64,000 nt of DNA from positions 2,046,001 to 2,110,000 of the forward strand of contig NC_017964.1 in the NCBI RefSeq assembly GCF_000219915.2. The letters are read 5' to 3'. Of this stretch, positions 19,040 through 28,499 are shown one piece after another. Source of the stretch: Advenella kashmirensis WT001 (GTDB lineage: Bacteria > Pseudomonadota > Gammaproteobacteria > Burkholderiales > Burkholderiaceae_B). Each line of letters opens with the position of its first letter. The stretch's first letter is position 1. The translations under genes were made by a program, and so were the position numbers. The notes beneath the pieces are model-generated. The model was not told the origin of the DNA and made no database searches. It worked only from the letters and a program-made list of their open reading frames with translations.

Positions 19040-19642
19040 ATGCCGATATTCCAATACGGGGAAACCGAAGTAGAATGGCTGAGCAAACGCGACAAACGCC
19101 TGGCTCAGGCTATTGAACGTATCGGCTTGATTGAACGCAGTACGATGCCCGATCTATTTACCGCATTGATTCAATGCATTATCGACCAGCAGATTTCAGC
19201 TGCTGCTGCGCGCACTGTCAACGCACGAATCCTTCAGGTATGCGGCGGACACATGAGTGCAGAGGCCTTGCTGGCAGCCGGTGCAGATAACCTGCAACGC
19301 TGCGGCACGAGCATGAGAAAAGTGCAATACATGCTTGGCGTGGCCGAGGCGGTCCAGGCGGGGAAGTTGGATCTGTCTGCGATCCCGGCAATGGACGATG
19401 CGCAAGTAATCCAGACCCTTACGGGTTTAAAGGGAATCGGAATCTGGACCGCCGAAATGCTGATGATATTTTCGCTGGGTCGCCCGGATGTATTGAGCTG
19501 GGGAGATCTTGCCATTCAGCGAGGCATAATGCGCTTGTACAATCATAAGGAACTGCCGCGCGAGCGCTTCGAGCGCTACCGACGGCGTTATTCGCCATAC
19601 GGCAGCACCGCGTCGCTTTATTTATGGGCGCTGGCCAAATAG
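19040..19642 (+). CDS. DNA-3-methyladenine glycosylase II family (AlkA-like HhH-GPD)
   Basis: Base-excision repair glycosylase acting on alkylated purines. 200 residues, shorter than E. coli AlkA because the N-terminal beta domain is absent. The helix-hairpin-helix is LTGLKGIGIWTAEMLMIFSL with catalytic Asp in VLSWGDLAIQRGI; IIDQQISAAAARTVNARIL is the conserved earlier helix. ATG 19040 follows CGGAGC. No linked ada or alkB gene is visible; neighbours are unrelated. Confidence 0.9.
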   Translation: MPIFQYGETEVEWLSKRDKRLAQAIERIGLIERSTMPDLFTALIQCIIDQQISAAAARTVNARILQVCGGHMSAEALLAAGADNLQRCGTSMRKVQYMLGVAEAVQAGKLDLSAIPAMDDAQVIQTLTGLKGIGIWTAEMLMIFSLGRPDVLSWGDLAIQRGIMRLYNHKELPRERFERYRRRYSPYGSTASLYLWALAK

Positions 19643-20010
19643 TCACTTGATTACCTGGGCCGGCGCTTTTGCGGCATCAAAACGCCTGAAAACGTTTTGC
19701 GATAATGCTAGTACGATTCAAAAATAAACCAAACCTTTATCCTCGGGAAAATCCCTATATTGACGTGCATTCATTAAACACATTAATATTAGTTAAACGT
19801 TTAACTAATATTTACCATGATGCGATGACTCTCCGAGGAGTTTCGTTGTTTTGGTCCGTTTACCAGTCAGTCCCAGTAATTACTAAACGAATGCACGGTC
19901 ATCAACTGCATAAACGCAGCATCTTCATCAGATATTTTTGCGAACCGTAAGTGGTGACGCGAGCGTAACGTGGAGCTGGCAGCGGGCATCAACACACTAC
20001 GAGGCCATTA
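19643..20010. promoter_or_regulatory. Regulatory region upstream of the second RraA-like gene
   Basis: About 370 bases without a gene. It contains a 7-bp inverted repeat (CAAAACG/CGTTTTG, 19678-19699), the 28-bp palindrome listed separately, and an AT-rich stretch that could hold a promoter. The long leader between palindrome and start codon (about 200 bases) is unexplained. Confidence 0.4.
19785..19812. promoter_or_regulatory. 28-bp perfect palindrome with central CG, LacI-type operator candidate
   Basis: The half AATATTAGTTAAAC (19785-19798) is followed immediately by its exact reverse complement (19799-19812). LacI-family proteins prefer palindromes with a central CG pair, and a LacI-family gene lies 1.1 kb away across the RraA-like gene. 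The length and perfection make chance unlikely. Confidence 0.65.
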
Positions 20011-20679
20011 ATGATAGAGCAGCAGTTTGATTTTGAGAATCTGAAAGGCAGGTTGTATACCGCTGTACTGTCCGATGTACTGGACAGTATGGGCTATCGG
20101 AACCAGGCAATGTTGCCGTTTGTGCGCCCTTTGTCCGAAGAGTGGACCATGTTTGGCCGTGCGCGAACGGGCTATTTCATGAACACTTTTTCTGTGGCTC
20201 CGGGCGAGAACCCATATGAGCATGAGATTGCACTGATTGATGATTTGAAGCCTGACGATGTGGTCGTATTGGGCTGCGATGGCCCGACAACCCGTATTGC
20301 ACCCTGGGGAGAGCTGCTTAGTACCGCATCTCAATACCGTGGCGCGGTGGGTTGCGTAACCGATGGCCTGGTAAGAGATATTCGATATATCCGGAAGTTG
20401 AATTTTCCAGTCTTTCATGGTGGGATCGGGCCATTGGATTCGCAGGGCAGAGGCAAAATGATGAATTACGATTTGCCGATTCAATGCGCCGGGGTAATGG
20501 TGCGGCCCAATGACCTGGTCTTTGGTGACGCCGATGGGGTGATTGTGATTCCGATCGAGATAGCCGCACAAGTGATTGAACAGTCACTGCAGAAGGTGGA
20601 AAGTGAGAACCACACGCGTCAGGAGCTGGCCCGGGGCCTGTTATTGCAGGACGTCTATAAGAAATACGGCGTACTGTAA
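20011..20679 (+). CDS. RraA-family aldolase/decarboxylase-like protein (second copy)
   Basis: 222 residues of the same fold as the protein at 6930 but only distantly similar. Motifs: YTAVLSDVLDSMGYRNQAML near the N-terminus, DDVVVLGCDGPTTRIAPWGE, GCVTDGLVRDIRYIRKLNFP with the Arg-Asp pair, and PNDLVFGDADGVIVIPIEIA. GAGG precedes the ATG. It stands alone on the plus strand behind the large palindrome, next to a convergent LacI gene and, beyond it, a Bug receptor. A small pathway for uptake and cleavage of a carboxylate is the likely setting (inference). Confidence 0.87.
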   Translation: MIEQQFDFENLKGRLYTAVLSDVLDSMGYRNQAMLPFVRPLSEEWTMFGRARTGYFMNTFSVAPGENPYEHEIALIDDLKPDDVVVLGCDGPTTRIAPWGELLSTASQYRGAVGCVTDGLVRDIRYIRKLNFPVFHGGIGPLDSQGRGKMMNYDLPIQCAGVMVRPNDLVFGDADGVIVIPIEIAAQVIEQSLQKVESENHTRQELARGLLLQDVYKKYGVL

Positions 20680-20902
20680 TGGCCTGGGCTCAATATTAAT
20701 AGCTGCGACTGGTTACCGGCCGGTGTTTTCCTGATGGCTTTGGATCCGCTCAGATATCTGCTGGCATTCAGGTGTAGACGGTATGCATTCATCGCCCGCT
20801 GCAGGCATGCAGCCAGAGCCTGGCAGAAGAGGGAAAAGTCAGAAGCGCTTCTTGGCTTGTGAGCGGTTTGTTTAGCAGGGCAGGCATGACAACTTGGCTG
20901 CG

Positions 20903-21918
20903 TTAACGCAATGTTGTGCCAGTCACCGGTACTACGGGCAGAACCAATGTATCGAATTCAAAGCGGCCATTTTCCAGTCGCGCCAGCAGGGCCGCACCAC
21001 CGGTCTGGCCTAACGTATAGGCCGGCGATTGGACCGATTCCAGCACCGGTAGCAGGGCAGCAGTGGTGTCAAATGCATTGAAGCCGGTAATACCGATATC
21101 TTCGGGGACTCGATGGCCGTTGTCTGTCAGATGTCGGTAGGCAACATAGGCCAGCCGGTCGTTGGTCCCAATAACAACATCGGGCCGGCCGTGCGTTGCC
21201 ATGGCGGCATCCAGCGCCTGCTGGATAGACTGCTGCCGGTTCTCGTCACTTGAAATAATCTGGTAATTGCATTTGTGTTTATCCAGTACCTTGCGTAGTC
21301 CTTTTACCCGTGCTTCGATTGCGTGCCATTGCAATTGCGGAGTCAGTATGAAAACCCGCTTGGGATTGCGCGCCACGATCTTCAGCGCCAAGGTTTCTGC
21401 ACCACCCTGATCGTCCTGATTGATAAAACAGCAGTCTGTCAGCGTTTTTCCGGGTTTCTCCTGAAACACTACCACGGGATGTCCGCTGGCAAGTACCTGA
21501 TCAAGATAACGCCGACGTTGTGCGATACGGCCCGAGAGCATCAGCAAATGGCATCCACTACCGACTCCTTCAACAGGAATGATTTTTCGAAGCTCGCTGG
21601 CTCAATCCCGTGCAACAACAGGCCATAGTTATGGTTGCCAAGAAAGTTCGACAGACCGGCAACCAGGTGTGTCGTATAGGGGTCAGTCAGAAAAGTTGGC
21701 GAATTGTCGACGATGGCCATGCCGACAATATAATTGCGCTGCGTGCGCAACTGACGGCCACTGCGGTTCGGCCGGTAGTTCAGCTCCCGGATAATGCGCT
21801 GGACGCGCGCAACCGTTTCGGCAGATATGCCTTTGTTTATGCCATTGACTACTTTTGAAACCGTGGCAATGGAAACCTTGGCCTGCTCTGCGACGGATTT
21901 TAGCGTAATAGGCTTCAT
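20903..21918 (-). CDS. LacI-family transcriptional regulator (frame break near 21550)
   Basis: Repressor with an N-terminal LacI helix-turn-helix (ITLKSVAEQAKVSIATVSKV), hinge (YRPNRSGRQLRTQRNYIVG), then a periplasmic-binding-like domain. The first frame ends after KESVVDAIC; one missing base (GATGGCCAT read as GATGCCAT) gives VDGHLLMLSGRIAQRR and the remaining core (PDVVIGTNDRLAYVA, IGITGFNAFDTTA). Corrected length 338 residues, typical. It is divergent from a Bug receptor gene and convergent to the RraA-like gene, and probably binds the palindrome at 19785-19812 and/or the repeat at 22056-22070. Confidence 0.88.
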
Positions 21919-22055
21919 GGTCTGCTCGATATCAGAATGAAAAATTATAGCCTACCGTACAGAGACGGGATAGGGATGTGGTTTGCGCCGCGCCCTAATC
22001 ACCAGAAGCCTGGCAACGATTGTCTCGAAATCGAAGTGCATGTAGATTGAATTCA

Positions 22056-22070
22056 GATTCAATTTGAATC
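22056..22070. promoter_or_regulatory. Inverted repeat in the lacI-Bug divergent promoter region
   Basis: GATTCAA (22056-22062), one T, then TTGAATC (22064-22070). An overlapping half GATTGAAT lies just upstream. The pair sits about 75 bases before the Bug gene start. It differs from the 28-bp palindrome, so binding by the same repressor is not assured. Confidence 0.35.
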
Positions 22071-22146
22071 ATAAAGGTCATAAAGCCATACTATTGCATT
22101 TTAGGTTCGGTTGGATTATTCTTGCTTTACAAAAGGAGACATAAAA

Positions 22147-23115
22147 ATGATTCAGCTACCACGCATACTTTGCGGCATTCTGCTTACCGCCATCATGAGC
22201 GTATTGAATGCGCACGCACAAACCTATCCGGAAAGGCCGGTGGTTCTGATTAATCCATATGCAGCAGGCGGGCCGGCCGATGTACTTGCCCGCAAACTTG
22301 CCTCCGAACTGCGCGCCGAGCTGGGCCAGCCGGTTGTTGTGGAAAACAGGCCCGGCGCAGCAGCGGCCGTAGGCACGGCGTTTGTATCCAATGCCAAACC
22401 GGACGGCTACACCTTGCTTATGGGCACATCTGCAGGACATGTTGTAACACCTTTGCTGCACAAGGTCGCCTACGATGGCATTGCCGATTTCAGCTTTATC
22501 GGAATTGTGACGCGGCAATCGAATATGCTGGTTGTGAATCCGGCCCTTAAAGTGGAGAACCTCAAAGAACTGATCGCGTATGCACGTGACCATCCCAAAC
22601 AATTGAATTTTGGCTCAGCCGGTGCGGGCGGTGCAACGCATTTGAGCGGCGAACAGTTTATGCGAAAAACCGGCGTCGAACTGGTCCATGTACCCTATAG
22701 CGGGGCAGCGCCGGCGCTGACCGATCTGATGGGAGGTCAGGTGCAGCTGGCGTTTTTGAATCTGTCGGCATCGCTCCAGTATGTCAAGAACGCACGCCTG
22801 AAAGCGCTGGCGTATGGGGCCGACAAACGCTCGCCCTTGCTTCCCGATGTGCCGACCATGCAAGAGGCCGGAGTACCTGATGCGCAAGTGGCCACCTGGT
22901 ACAGCCTTGCCGCGCCGCATGGCACACCAGCACCTGTCATTGATAAGTTGAACAAGGCGTTGCTGACAATCAATCGAAAATCTGACTATCAGGCTTTTTT
23001 GCGCAGCGTCGACGGCGAAATATTATCGCTGACGCCGGCACAAACCACCGAATTTGTCCGTCAGGATCAGGATGTGATGGCCAAGCTGCTACGTGCTATC
23101 GGTAATGCCAAATGA
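22147..23115 (+). CDS. Bug-family tripartite tricarboxylate transporter substrate-binding protein
   Basis: Periplasmic receptor of 322 residues. ATG 22147 follows AGGAGA; the signal peptide ends NAHAQ before TYPERP. Motifs: VVLINPYAAGGPADVLARKL, VVENRPGAAAAVGTAF, SNAKPDGYTLLMGTS, LVHVPYSGAAPALTDLMGGQ and LLPDVPTMQEAGVPD. Intact frame. Divergent from the LacI-family gene, which probably regulates it together with the RraA-like enzyme gene. The substrate is probably a small carboxylate; no membrane permease is nearby. Confidence 0.93.
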   Translation: MIQLPRILCGILLTAIMSVLNAHAQTYPERPVVLINPYAAGGPADVLARKLASELRAELGQPVVVENRPGAAAAVGTAFVSNAKPDGYTLLMGTSAGHVVTPLLHKVAYDGIADFSFIGIVTRQSNMLVVNPALKVENLKELIAYARDHPKQLNFGSAGAGGATHLSGEQFMRKTGVELVHVPYSGAAPALTDLMGGQVQLAFLNLSASLQYVKNARLKALAYGADKRSPLLPDVPTMQEAGVPDAQVATWYSLAAPHGTPAPVIDKLNKALLTINRKSDYQAFLRSVDGEILSLTPAQTTEFVRQDQDVMAKLLRAIGNAK

Positions 23116-23256
23116 AATAGGACCCAGCCAAACTGCAATGCCGGATTAAAGAGGACGGGGCAAAGGGGTTCGGCCCGGTTCAGTAGCCGGGGAAGGGGAG
23201 ACCGGCGCGGATAGTATAGCCTGGCACTAAGACAGCGGGGACGGGTCCGGCCGGCA

Positions 23257-24542
23257 TCAGCCCAATTGCAATCGTAATGCCAGCGCAGCAAGCGTAACCA
23301 GCAATACCGGCAGTGTCAGTACGATACCCACTCGGAAATAATAACCCCAGGTAATTCTGACACCTTTTCGCGCAAGCACATGCAGCCACAGCAGGGTAGC
23401 CAGGCTGCCTACCGGTGTGATTTTCGGACCCAGGTCGCTGCCGATGACATTGGCATAGATCATCGCCTCACGGACCAGGCCGGTGGCCTGACTGCTTTCA
23501 ATGGACAGGCGCCGATCAACACTGTGGGCAGATTATTCATGACAGAGGAAAGCAGGGCAGTAAGCACGCCTGTTCCCAGGGTTGCGGCCCAGATGCCGTT
23601 GTTTGCCAGCAGGTCGAGAATCTGCGTAATATACCCTGTCAATCCGGCGTTGCGCAGCCCATAAACAACCAGGTACATGCCCAGGGAGAAAAATACAATG
23701 GACCACGGTGCTTCACGCAACACCTTGCGGGTGCGTATGATGTGGCCCTGGCCGGCAACAATCCACAGGATGAGCGCACCTGCCGAAGCAATCACACTGA
23801 CTGGAATACCGCTATCTTCGAGCAGAAAAAATCCTAGAAACAGCATGATCAGCACCAGCCAGCCCGTATAAAATGTTCGCCGGTCAACAATGGCTGACGA
23901 CGGTGCTTTGAGCGCAGCTTCGTTGTAAGTGACGGGAATGTTCGCGCGAAAGTAGCTGGCCAGCACCAATAGAGTCGCAACAACCGATACAAGGTTTACC
24001 GGTACCATGATCTGTGCATACCGGGCAAAGCTGATATTGAAAAAATCCGCCGATACAATATTGACCAGGTTCGAGACGATCAGCGGCAAGCTTGCAGTGT
24101 CTGCGATGAAGCCGGCTGCCATTACAAATGCAAGTGTGGCTGCCGGGCCAAAGCCCAGTGCCGTCAGCATGGCCATGACAATTGGTGTGAGGATGAGTGC
24201 AGCGCCATCGTTGGCAAACAAGGCAGATACCGCAGCGCCCAGCAGAATCACCAGACAGAACAGTACACGTCCCCGTTCTTTCCCCCAACGAGCTACGTGC
24301 AACGCAGCCCATTCGAAAAAGCCCGCTTCGTCCAGCAGCAGGCTGATAATGATAATTGCAATGAACGTGGCGGTGGCGTTCCAGATAATCGCCCACACCA
24401 CCGGAATATCGGAAAAGTGTATGGTGCCGGTCAGCAATGCCAGTGCTGCGCCAAGCATCGCGCTCCAGCCCACACCCAGGCCGCGCGGCTGCCAGATAAC
24501 CAGAATCATGGTAAGAATGAAAATAGCGAGGGCAATCAGCAT
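23257..24542 (-). CDS. arsB: Arsenite efflux permease ArsB (frame break near 23508)
   Basis: Inner-membrane arsenite/antimonite exporter with about 12 helices. Visible: [19 protein letters not shown] start, [39 protein letters not shown], and [11 protein letters not shown]. After VLIGA the frame is lost; one missing base (GCCCTG read as GCCTG) restores [20 protein letters not shown] and [20 protein letters not shown], the conserved end. Corrected length 428 residues, equal to E. coli ArsB. No arsR or arsC is adjacent, so its control is not visible here. It lies 91 bases after the lipid operon on the same strand. Confidence 0.9.
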
Positions 24543-24633
24543 AAAGGCGGCTCAGAAACAAATACAGATCCGGCAATAATATGCGGATCGCAAAAATGGG
24601 TAATCATAAACTACGACGTACTGCCTGGTTTAT

Positions 24634-25535
24634 TCAGTGACGGGTGCCGGCGCAGTATTTTTTTGCTTCGTACTCGCTTTTTTTCTGAAGTAAAAGACAA
24701 TGCAGCATTTCCGATGACAGGCCGTGCAGCACCAGCCGGTGTCCGGCACGCAAGGTGGACAAGGGCACCAGCGGGTGATGATTGTTAACCAGCATCAGAT
24801 GCTCTGGCGCCTGCAGGATCTGGGCCGCGTAGATTCCAATTGTTTCATCAAGCTGTAGTGAGTTGGCAGCCCGCCAGAAATCATTATCGGTCAGCAGCAG
24901 TTGATACAGCGGGGTAAACAGCTCAATGGCGCTTTGCAGATCCAGTACATTGCTGCGTGTTCCGGGCATGTCCTGCAGGCGGACGGTCGGTTCGTGCAAC
25001 ATTGAAAAATCCGGGTCGTCTACCGGCCCCAGACGCTTGCCCGCAACAAGCAAGGCCTGGTTCAAACGGATGACGAAGTTGTAGAGATTAATATCATGTT
25101 TGACGAAGACGTGATCTCTCAGATCATCTATGGTCTCGGGTTCCAATGGGCTGGTCGACACCGGGGCCGGCGAGTTGGCTGCAATGAATGCCAGGATCTG
25201 GGATCCAAGATGAAAATGCCGCAGGATCAGCCAATTGGCTTGCGGGGATACGAAACGCTTGAGCCCCCATACCAGAATGCGATGCAGCAGGGCAGACTGG
25301 GCCCAGCGCTTGGCAAAAACGTTTTAACGATCTGGATCAGGATAATGCATAAGCGGGCCAGCGGCCGTAAAAACGGCAACAGATATTGGCGCGAACTTGA
25401 ACTGGAATCTTCCAGCCAGGCCTGCTTGACCGCATCGGGAAGCGGGGTGCTTTGATCCAGGTAGGATGCCAGCCATGGGCTCGGGTCCTCAGGATTATGT
25501 TCTTTTTTCAGAAATTCAGGTTGGTCACTTGTCAC
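24634..25535 (-). CDS. Uncharacterised protein, last gene of the lipid operon (frame break near 25317)
   Basis: I do not recognise a characterised function. The GTG at 25535 overlaps the stop of the di-iron domain gene as GTGA, so it is translationally coupled. The first frame gives SDQPEFLKKEHNPEDPSPWL and a hydrophobic segment around RLCIILIQIVKTF. One missing T in a T run restores FAKRWAQSALLHRILVWGLK and then DLRDHVFVKHDINLYNFVIR and SLQLDETIGIYAAQILQAP. Corrected length 300 residues. No signal peptide; one or two membrane-associated helices. The strict coupling suggests a subunit or chaperone of the preceding enzyme. It may belong to a domain of unknown function (DUF6999 comes to mind, unverified). 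Confidence 0.7.
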
Positions 25536-26194
25536 GATTCGTACTCTTTTGCGTGATGAAATTGCATGAGATAAAGTGCAGCAGTGCGTCTGGCAGTATC
25601 GACGATCTGGCGCTCCGCACGACCACGATTGTCGCAATCGAGCGCAAGTGACACGGCAACCAGCCAGCGTTGCAGATGATGCTGGTCATTATGGCCATGA
25701 TATTCCAGAAACCGAAATGCGTCGGCCGGTAGCGGCAGGCTCGCCCGAAGCAAGGGCAGCAGGGCAGGGACAATTCGCTGCCCCGTTCCTTCAATAATGT
25801 AGATGGCGCCCAGTAGTCCGATGGGGTTTGCCGTATCGGCCAGACCATGCAAATAGGCATTCAGCGCTTCGCCGCCGGGGTTACGGCGTAGCGCATCAAT
25901 ATCCGCTACCGGTCCGCCCGCCTTGCGGTAGTCTGTGAAAAGAATCTGAAAATCATTTTGCTCTTCGCCCGCATGCAGGTTAATCAGGTCTGCCAGCGGC
26001 GCGTATTGTCCCGACAGCGACCCAGTAGCCTTGCGCATCCATTTGGTACCTTCGCGCACTTGCGGAATCCAGTGGGCCGTCCAGTTGATATAGTCCTGCG
26101 TATCAAAGCGGCGTTCCCGTAATGCGCTGACAAGGGGCGTGCGCCAGACGCGGGAGCGGTAATCGTGCCAAATGGTGGCTAATTCCGTCAGCAA
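25532..26194 (-). CDS. Haem-oxygenase-like di-iron (HDO) domain protein, probably the C-terminal half of a fusion with the ketosynthase
   Basis: 220 residues from a TTG at 26194, in the fold of TENA/PqqC/UndA-type iron enzymes. Candidate iron ligands: Glu and His in LINLHAGEEQND, and EYHGHNDQHHLQRWLV near the C-terminus. Known members oxidise fatty acids or amino acids (UndA makes terminal alkenes from fatty acids). The frame is open upstream of the TTG to a TGA near 26330, and that stretch (RSQELSNTLDAEAIGPP, PAQAPQGLAPLLTE) looks coding, whereas the ketosynthase frame there is Arg/Pro noise. So the domain is probably joined to the ketosynthase by a linker, the link broken by one missing base near 26294. 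Confidence 0.8.
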   Translation of the reverse strand: MLTELATIWHDYRSRVWRTPLVSALRERRFDTQDYINWTAHWIPQVREGTKWMRKATGSLSGQYAPLADLINLHAGEEQNDFQILFTDYRKAGGPVADIDALRRNPGGEALNAYLHGLADTANPIGLLGAIYIIEGTGQRIVPALLPLLRASLPLPADAFRFLEYHGHNDQHHLQRWLVAVSLALDCDNRGRAERQIVDTARRTAALYLMQFHHAKEYES

Positions 26195-27491
26195 CGGGGC
26201 CAGGCCTTGGGGTGCCTGTGCCGGGTCGTGAGGCGGTCCGATCGCTTCGGCGTCCAGCGTGTTGGAAAGCTCCTGCGATCGGGCCTGGGTAGCCCTGCGC
26301 TCTGGGTGGCTGCAACTGGCCCATCAGACACATACGCATTGGCTGGCTGTGAGCGCAACAGCGTGTCCTGCTTTGGCGAATCGCTTGCAGTTTCTACTTC
26401 AAACAGCATATACGCGGTCATGAACCGGCCGGATTCGGGGACATAGCACAGGATCTGATCGCCGGCCGCCAGCATTTTGGTTTGCAGAAATTCAGCCAGC
26501 ATGATTAGTATAGAGGCAGCGCCCGTATTGCCGCGCCACGCCAGATTACTGAACCAGCGCTCACGGGCAATCGACAAGCCCGCCTGGTCCAGCAGATCTT
26601 CGACCACCGGAATGAATTTTTCAGACGAATAATGGCACAGGAAATGGCGGATGCGTTCCGGATCAATCCATTTGTCACGCACCAGCTTAACGTATTCGTG
26701 AATACCGATATCGAACAGGTGTGGCAGCAGCCGAATGTCCTGTCGTAAAGCAAGGGCGCCATCCGCTTCGGCATCGGCCCAGGACGGATAGTCAAGGTGG
26801 CCACGCTGGCGATCGGCCGACAAGCCCAATTGCATGCAGACCGGATAATCCCCGGAGAACGAACGCTGGTGTATCCATTTGAGCCTGATGCGCAGTCCGG
26901 CAAAATTGATGTACCCGATTGTTCCTGGCCCGACAGTAGCACGGCACCCGCGCCGTCGGACAACATCCAGCGCAGGAAATGCGCATCAAAATCGGCATCA
27001 TAGCCACGAGAGGCGAACCGGGAACGCTTGAACAGGCGCGAGGGCATTTCGCTGGCCACGGCGATACCATGCGTGTGAGCGCCGGCCTGTATACCCTGGG
27101 CGACCGCCTGAATGGCCGCTACCCCGGCCGCACAGATACCGTGGATTGATACGGTTTCCATGGGCGGGGCCGACAGCTGGCCCTGGATCATGTTGGCAAA
27201 ACCCGGCATGAGCGTGTCGCCGCCAGACGAGCCGCTGGCTAGCAGCGAAATATCCGACAGTGTCAGTTGGCCGCGCTGCAGGCAATCGGTCACCGCCGCA
27301 GATGCCAGCATGGCATTGGTGTGCGTTGTATTGCCTGCTGAATCGATCGCGTAATAGCGCTGCTTGATGCCGTTTTCAGCAAGAATGCGTTGCTTGATCC
27401 GGCCAGAGATGCGGTTAAGCGGTGCGATGTAGTCGTCCATGCGCTCGTTCCCTACCGGGTTTCCAGGGAGAAAGTAGCTGGCTTGCTGCAA
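26188..27491 (-). CDS. Beta-ketoacyl-ACP synthase III-like enzyme, StlD/DarB type (frame break near 26915; likely fused to the HDO domain)
   Basis: Condensing enzyme that joins acyl chains. First frame: ISGRIKQRILAENGIKQRYY, DISLLASGSSGGDTLMPGF and SIHGICAAGVAAIQA with catalytic Cys about residue 120. The frame is lost after EQSG; one missing G restores YINFAGLRIRLKWIHQRSFS, then IRHFLCHYSSEKF (catalytic His) and WRGNTGAASILIML (catalytic Asn), completing the Cys-His-Asn triad. Start: TTG 27491, but one extra T in the T run at 27491-27497 would bring in ATG 27517, eight bases after the desaturase stop. The CHYSS motif is that of ketosynthases acting on beta-ketoacyl or long acyl chains, not housekeeping FabH. 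A second break near 26294 separates it from the HDO domain. Confidence 0.83.
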
Positions 27492-27527
27492 AAAAACTTG
27501 GTCAAATTGGATAGCATAATCAGGCCG

Positions 27528-28499
27528 TCAGGAAGTGGGCGGGGGCAGGTGGTCGGTGCGAGTGCACATCAGCGTTTGGCTGCGAAAGCGTGGACTGAAA
27601 GTACCCTTGACAAAGGTGCGCATCATATAATTGATTAGCCCGCGTTCAAGCAATGCAGGATGAATTTGGCTGCGATACTGATTCTTATGCAAGTGCGTCA
27701 GCAGCGACCAGTGGGCGCGGGAATGTTCGTGATGCGCGGTATGCAGTCCGATATTAAACAGAAGCGGGTTGACCCATCCTTCGAAATTACGGGCATAGGC
27801 AAGTGGCAATTGCGTGTTGCGACTGTGTGCCGCGCCATCGGCATGGGCGTGCTGCAAATAGTTGGTAGCCAGTAACCAGTGCAGCCCATGCAACTGCGGA
27901 ACAATGACAAGCAGCATGGTCTTGCCCGGGTTGATCGCCAGCAGCAGTGTCCAGAGCAGAAACCAGAGTGCGTACTGAAACAAGCAATAGCGCCACACGC
28001 CCGGTTGATGACGACGCAGTCTTCCAAGCCAACGATAGATAGCCGGATACAGCACGCCGATTGCCTGAAATGGATGCAGCAGATAGCCGGGCAGGGTATT
28101 GGTATCGCCTGCAGCAAACCGATAGGTGCGAGCGATATCCCGTTCACTATGCTTATGCCGGTGATGATTGGCCACATGTGTTGGGAAGAAAACGCAACTC
28201 GGATGCCCTTGCAGGAGCGTGATGAGCAAATCTGTACAGCGATTGGCTCGTTTGCCATGCCACATGCGCAAATGGGTATGGTTATGATGGATAACGCCAA
28301 CGCCCAGCGTCAGAAACAGCAGGATCGGATACAGCACTACAGACAAGCCATAGATCCATTGCCAAATCACGAGTGCCGGCAAGACCAGCAGATACAGCAA
28401 GCTTTGCCAATCTCTGGCATATTTCAATCGAGGCAGACCGGATTGCCGTTGATTAATGGGCTCATTTTGAGAGCTTGATTGATTCAGCTGCAGCCTCAT
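27528..28499 (-). CDS. Membrane fatty acid desaturase/hydroxylase-family protein
   Basis: Di-iron membrane enzyme of 323 residues with the three histidine clusters of the FA_desaturase family: HHNHTH after the second helix, HVANHHRHKH, and HTAHHEHS near the C-terminus. Four or more hydrophobic helices (LLYLLVLPALVIWQW, LYPILLFLTLGVGV, FLLWTLLLAI). Substrate is probably an acyl chain or lipid tail. Its ATG overlaps the stop of the sterol-desaturase-family gene (ATGA), and the ketosynthase gene follows directly. It probably introduces a double bond or hydroxyl in the same product. Confidence 0.92.
   Translation of the reverse strand: MRLQLNQSSSQNEPINQRQSGLPRLKYARDWQSLLYLLVLPALVIWQWIYGLSVVLYPILLFLTLGVGVIHHNHTHLRMWHGKRANRCTDLLITLLQGHPSCVFFPTHVANHHRHKHSERDIARTYRFAAGDTNTLPGYLLHPFQAIGVLYPAIYRWLGRLRRHQPGVWRYCLFQYALWFLLWTLLLAINPGKTMLLVIVPQLHGLHWLLATNYLQHAHADGAAHSRNTQLPLAYARNFEGWVNPLLFNIGLHTAHHEHSRAHWSLLTHLHKNQYRSQIHPALLERGLINYMMRTFVKGTFSPRFRSQTLMCTRTDHLPPPTS

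Noticed and set aside
23257..24542. An arsenic resistance operon
   Set aside because: Only arsB is present; no arsR, arsC or arsH is adjacent on either side.
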